From contig OX359265.1 of assembly GCA_947179155.2 (NCBI GenBank), positions 4,759,501-4,823,500 on the forward strand: a stretch of 64,000 nt of DNA, written 5' to 3'. This document shows positions 59,901 to 64,000 of this stretch, piece by piece (position 1 is the stretch's first letter; every line of letters starts with the position of its first letter). The notes beneath the pieces were generated by a model, which was not told the origin of the DNA, made no database searches, and saw nothing but the letters and a program-made list of their open reading frames with translations. The position numbers were made by a program, and so were the translations under genes. Source of the stretch: Hedera helix (lineage: Eukaryota; Streptophyta; Magnoliopsida; Apiales; Araliaceae).

Positions 59901-61492
59901 TCTTTTTTTTTTTTTTGTAACGCTCTGCTCCATTATATATGATTCTGTGCTTTGGAATTTATTTTCTATTATACTGCAGGGTTTACTGCACACACACAGT
60001 TGAGTACACGTTAAAGGAAATCCCTGAGTCAGCCTGTCAGGACAGCATATATGATGAGATGACTTTAAGCAGCTTTAGGATTAACGGTGCAGCTCCTAGT
60101 GTACTCGGGCGCTGTTTCATTGAAGTATTAATATGAATACAATTTGTTCTATTATGTTAGTATGCAAAATTTTGCAATATGATATTGAATTTGGAGAATG
60201 TTATGTCTAATAGTTATATCTACAGGTTGATAATGGTTTTAGAGGCGCCAGCTTTCCTATAATTATAGCCAATGCTACCATCTGTCAAGAATTGAGAGTG
60301 CTAGAGTCTGAATTTGATGAAGCTGCAGAACTGCAAGATGCTATTACAGAGGACCATGTCATTAACTCTGGACGGCCAAGGTCTAGGGAGGAAGTTTTGC
60401 ACTTCTTGAATGAGCTCGGATGGCTACTCCAAAGGAAGGGGATCTCTTCCATGCTTGAGGCCCCTGAGTATAAGCTTCATCGCTTCAAATTTCTTTTCAT
60501 TTTCTCAGTTGAAAGGGACTTTTGCGCTTTGGTTAAAACCCTCCTAGACATTCTACTTGAACTATGCCTGGGTAGGGATGAACTATCGAGGGAGTCCCTA
60601 GAGATTCTTTTGGAGATTCACCTTTTAAACAGGGCAGTTAAAAGAAGGTCTAGGAATATGGTTGACCTGCTCATAAATTATTCTGTACCCACTGATACCG
60701 GTAAGACGTACATCTTCCCCCCAAATCTTGTTGGACCTGGCGGTATTACACCTCTACATTTGGCTGCATGCGCATCGGATTCAGATGCTATGGTCGACTC
60801 CTTGACAAGTGACCCACAGGAGGTATAAAGTTTATTCTTTTGGTATTTTCTCATTTCTTCCAAGGTTTAGGTTAACCCTATAGTAATTCCATTGCTTCAA
60901 TGGCAAATCACTTCACCAGTAGTTCAGTTTCTTTTTTTATATTTGTTTGCTTTATATATGATGAAAAATGATGCGTTGCACCTCAAAATTTTCGCAGAAT
61001 GCATCGGTTCTCATTTCTTTTGATTCTTAATACATCTTTTCTCGACTCTTGCCCATCTTTCTCCTAATGTAGATTGGGATGCACTGCTGGGATTCCCTCC
61101 TTGATGCAAATGGACTTTCTCCATATGCATATGCTTTGATGAGAAATAATCACTCTTATAACAAGCTAGTAGCTCGGAAGCTTGCCGACAGGAAAAACGG
61201 TCAAGTCTCTGTTTCAATTGGAAACGAGATACAAGAGCAATCACAGAATGTGGGTCTAAGCCAGAGGACTAGCTTTCAACTCGGACAAGGGCAAAAATCT
61301 TGTTCAAAGTGCACTGTAGTGCCTACTAGGTACAACAAGGCTTCTCAAGGTTTGCTTCACCGTCCCTACATCCATTCAATGCTTGCCATTGCTGCCGTCT
61401 GTGTTTGTGTCTGCCTATTCTTGCGAGGAGCACCAGACATTGGTTTAGTTGCTCCCTTCAAGTGGGAGAATTTGGGATATGGCTCATTGTAG
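56927..61492 (+). CDS. SPL14: SQUAMOSA promoter-binding-like protein 14 (SBP-box factor)
   Basis: Exons read by eye: 56927-57564, 57780-57973, 58111-58949, 59088-59162, 59251-59358, 59442-59559, 59707-59842, 59980-60124, 60226-60822 and 61073-61492; 1089 residues. I chose the ATG at 56927 because MEEVGTQVAPPIFIHQ matches the usual start of SPL14 proteins; 14 extra in-frame codons precede it from 56885. It is a nuclear transcription factor of the large SPL class that binds GTAC-core DNA. The SBP domain spans about 165-243: zinc site one is C167, C172, C189, H192, zinc site two is C208, C211, H215, C227, and the overlapping nuclear signal is basic from K224 to K240. The rest holds the conserved middle region (FEKDPSQLPGTLR, WLSQSPSEMESYIRPGC), an ankyrin-like stretch near 920-985 and a hydrophobic segment near 1048-1067. 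Arabidopsis SPL14 is about 1035 residues, so this is full length. The intron after 59358 uses GC-AG. I see no miR156 site, as usual for this subgroup. Confidence 0.95.
59359..59441 (+). other. GC-AG intron in the SPL14-like gene
   Basis: The donor is GAGCAG|GCAAGTA and the acceptor ttttttcAG|CTTGAGAGC. Joining 59358 to 59442 gives W-E-Q-L-E-S-N-L, the sequence expected for the family. Using the nearby GT (GCAA|GTAAAC) instead would shift the frame into a stop. Confidence 0.85.
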
Positions 61493-63046
61493 GTGGACAG
61501 GAATGAGTATCTATAGATCTCCTTTTTTTTTTGAGCAAGAGCATAATTAAAGAAGTACATTAATGTTGTCGGCTCAGAAGGTTAAAAATTGTATTTGGAG
61601 AAGAGTGAAATGATTATGAGATATTTTCATTTTATAAGGGAATGCAATGGGTAAAAAGGGTTGGGTGCTGCATATTAAGTTCTTAAACATGCAATTCTAA
61701 GTATCTTCGAGTTGCTCCTTTCTTTCAGCCATTTGAGGTAAAGAATGTGTAGGTTATGTTTTTGATTTAAGAAGTGCTGCTACAAAGCTCACAAGAGGGA
61801 GAGCTGAAAGGTAAAATGATGAACGTCGATGTTTTCAACTGTAGCGGCAAAAGCTTAACTTACTCATCTTTCTGTTAATTTTGTGGTGGTTATAATTCTC
61901 CTTGACTTGTTTATGTATAACTATTGTCTAAAGTCGTACCGACTCTGTTTGATTTCATTACTGTAAAGAATCTGTAGGATTATCTGGAATTACATATATC
62001 TATATAGTTGAATGTCCAATATTTTTTCAAGTACAATTACAACAAAGATTTTGTGATGATTAATTTTTATTTATTTATTTATTGCGGCTTTACCAAGTAT
62101 TGCATACACGTTCTTTACTGGGAAATTTACTCACTTGGGCTATTTCTTCATGTCCTTGTTCTTAATGACTATAAATTCTCCGTCAACGAAATAAAGATGA
62201 ACAAGTTTAACCGAGAAATCTGGCGATAATAACAGTCTTTGCATTGTGTTCTTGTTGTAATGGTTGAAGTATAGCTTCTGAAAGTCTCAAAACTCAAGTC
62301 TATGGTCTAAAAACGATGAACCCAAAAGAAAATAATAAAAGGCTAAAGTCTTATTATATGGATTTTTAGATATGATTACTGTGCTCCTCAAACTCATGCT
62401 AGAGAAGAATTCTGCCATAAACTTGAATATTGGGCTTTTGCTGGATTAACTTTTAAGCAAAATTGTAATAGATACCGTACGAAGTCATCCTCATTATTTA
62501 CCAACTGCTCAGATTTATATATTCTAAGATTATTTTTGAAATACGGCTGTTTTTCGAGAGTATTTGTGGCGTTCATTATCTATGCTATAAGTGGCACCCT
62601 CTTCCTGCTTATTTGGTAGTAGTTTGAAAGGATTACCATTGTAATTCTTCTTATTGTAATATTTTCGTCTTTTATAACATATTACGATTTTAATATATTT
62701 GGTCTTTTATGTAACATTTATTTTTGAAAAATCATGGGTGTCCGAATTTCTTATTAGAGCATTCTACTAATTCCGCGGGTAAACCTTTCCCGTAACAAAA
62801 TCTGTAAGTGGGCAAATCCAGAATTAAATATGACCCTTATTACTACAATATTAAACATCACCTTTATTCCTTAATAACACATGGGAAATATATATCTAAA
62901 ACCATCTTAATTCAGCTATATAAGCCTATAAACAATTACATAATTATATAAAAACCTTTACTTTTTCTGATTCAAACACTAGAAAGTAGTTATAATGAAC
63001 ACATATGATCACAATATTCCTAATTAGCTAGTGCATACTTAATAAC
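61493..63046. other. SPL14 3' UTR and intergenic DNA
   Basis: The 3' UTR probably extends to about 61990. The remainder is AT-rich with only short chance frames (62008-62229, 62394-62576). Confidence 0.5.
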
Positions 63047-63535
63047 TTAACCATTTAACCTTCTTCTTGTACTGTTGCATTCCCCTTTTGTTAAATCTTG
63101 AGCCAAAGCTTCTCCAACACTTTGCCCAACACCATCCACTAGGCCTCCAAGGAAGTGAATGACAATTTGGGAGGCCAGACGGGCTGTTGGGCCTATCATG
63201 CTGGGCTTTCCTGATCCTTTCTTGATTCCATTTTCTTCAAGCCCATTAATCATGTTCTTTGCACAGACTGCATGGAGATAGTAATTACAAACAGTGCAGC
63301 GATACATTCGGCCTGATTTCTGCCTCTTGCATTCACCACAGGTGACAGCAGAGAAGTCATTTGATAAAGGTGGTAGGAGCTTCAACTTGTGGTCATGAAT
63401 TGGGAAGTTCATTTCATTGGAGAGCATGGCGCAACAAGGATGCATCTGGAAATGACAGGCGCTGCACCGGAAGGCAAAGCCCTTGACGGGCTTCTCACAA
63501 ACATCACACCTAGGCCATAAAATTCCACCTTTGAA
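63047..63535 (-). CDS. DC1 (Cys/His-rich C1) domain protein, 3' exon
   Basis: A minus-strand open frame of about 160 residues ending in TAA at 63047-63049. It has two Cys/His clusters: CDVCEKPVKGFAFRCSAC followed by FQMHPCC, and CGECKRQKSGRMYRCTVC followed by YYLHAVC, with the HDHKLKLL link between them. This is the DC1/C1_2 pattern of plant divergent C1 proteins, a family of mostly unknown function in stress and hormone responses. The C-terminus ends in a non-zinc stretch rich in Gly and Ala (about 95-163). The frame has no ATG at its start (the first codon usable is TTG), and a possible splice acceptor ...ctacttgttcaaag lies near 63527, so this is a downstream exon; the first exon(s) must lie to the right, perhaps beyond the window. 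Confidence 0.8.
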   Translation of the reverse strand, partial: FKGGILWPRCDVCEKPVKGFAFRCSACHFQMHPCCAMLSNEMNFPIHDHKLKLLPPLSNDFSAVTCGECKRQKSGRMYRCTVCNYYLHAVCAKNMINGLEENGIKKGSGKPSMIGPTARLASQIVIHFLGGLVDGVGQSVGEALAQDLTKGECNSTRRRLNG

Positions 63536-63539
63536 CAAG

Positions 63540-64000
63540 TAGAAATATCTAGTTAATTAGTACAATGCATCTCTGTTCTAACTATATGAATGCTGCTAGT
63601 AGTAATTAAGAGCACAAAAGGCAAGAATTTTATTTCCTCCGTCCCTAAAAAACTAGTCTAGTTTATTTTTTACGTCAAAATTGACTATTTTTGTAATCAA
63701 AATTTATACTATTTTCTTTTAAATATAAGTGAAAGAACTACTCCCTATGTCCTGATCAAAATGATAAGCAAAATACATATTTTTACACACTGAGAAAAGT
63801 AAAAAAAAGGAACAAGTAAAAAAAGTTTTAAATTTATTTTTAGTGGCCTTACATGATTAAATAAAGTGATAAGTACTTTTATTTTTTTATACTAATGAAC
63901 CCCACTAAATAACATAGTTACATTTCATTTTATGTACATTAGCTCATCCTTTTAAGAATAAAAATAAAATAAAATACTTTTAGTCATTCTTTTGAGAACG
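63540..64000. other. Intron or flank with MITE-like ends
   Basis: The stretch at 63636 reads TTTCCTCCGTCCCTAAAAAA and another at 63740 reads CTACTCCCTATGTCCTGATC; both look like the CTCCCTCCGTCCC-type ends of Stowaway-like MITEs. The second one runs on to the window edge, so its other end cannot be checked. Confidence 0.5.

Noticed and set aside
56927..61492. miR156 target site in the SPL gene
   Set aside because: No site seen in exons or 3' UTR; large SPL1/12/14-type genes normally lack it.

Overview
This is plant nuclear DNA, almost certainly from a eudicot. It is AT-rich, its genes have many short introns with plant-type splice sites, and most of the intergenic space is built from LTR retrotransposons and small DNA transposons. 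I do not name the species. Two complete protein genes and one partial one are present: a proton pump-interactor-type gene (21435-27744, +; 7 coding exons, 1450 aa by my conceptual splicing), a SQUAMOSA promoter-binding-like gene of the SPL14 type (56927-61492, +; 10 coding exons, 1089 aa) and the 3' exon of a DC1 (Cys/His-rich C1) domain gene (63047-about 63530, -).

Region by region. 1-3812: AT-rich intergenic DNA with one 111-bp Mutator-type MITE. 3813-20845: an old tandem duplication of a unit of about 4.9 kb. The first copy has swollen to 12.2 kb through transposon insertions (a 2.1-kb solo LTR, three hAT-type elements and the interior of an LTR element), while the second copy keeps the corresponding empty sites; the duplication ends just upstream of the proton pump-interactor gene. 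27745-31853: gene 3' end, a foldback element and two MULE-type MITEs. 31854-44215: a CACTA-type element hit by a Ty1/copia retrotransposon (minus strand). That copia carries three insertions: a 208-bp TRIM-like LTR in gag, and in its RNase H region a 2.8-kb LTR-like element that itself holds a 3.9-kb one. Target-site duplications (TSDs) can be read for the copia, for both nested LTR-like elements and for the TRIM-like LTR. 42279-47826: a second, independent tandem duplication (about 2.65 kb) covering the 5' part of the copia plus flanking DNA; a 227-bp MITE sits in copy 1 and its empty site is in copy 2. 49145-51201: a 2-kb element with long inverted ends that contains a carboxylesterase gene fragment, resembling a Pack-MULE. 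53789-55891: two more hAT-type elements. 56240-61990: the SPL14-like gene. The right end holds the DC1 exon and MITE-like termini.

The three host genes have no evident functional link: one encodes a membrane-anchored regulator of the plasma membrane H+-ATPase, one a zinc-finger transcription factor and one a Cys/His-rich protein of unknown role. The most informative content is the transposon stratigraphy: insertions with readable TSDs, several with their empty site inside the same window, which give a relative order of events. All coordinates of spliced exons and element borders were read by eye from the sequence; no alignment or database search was run.
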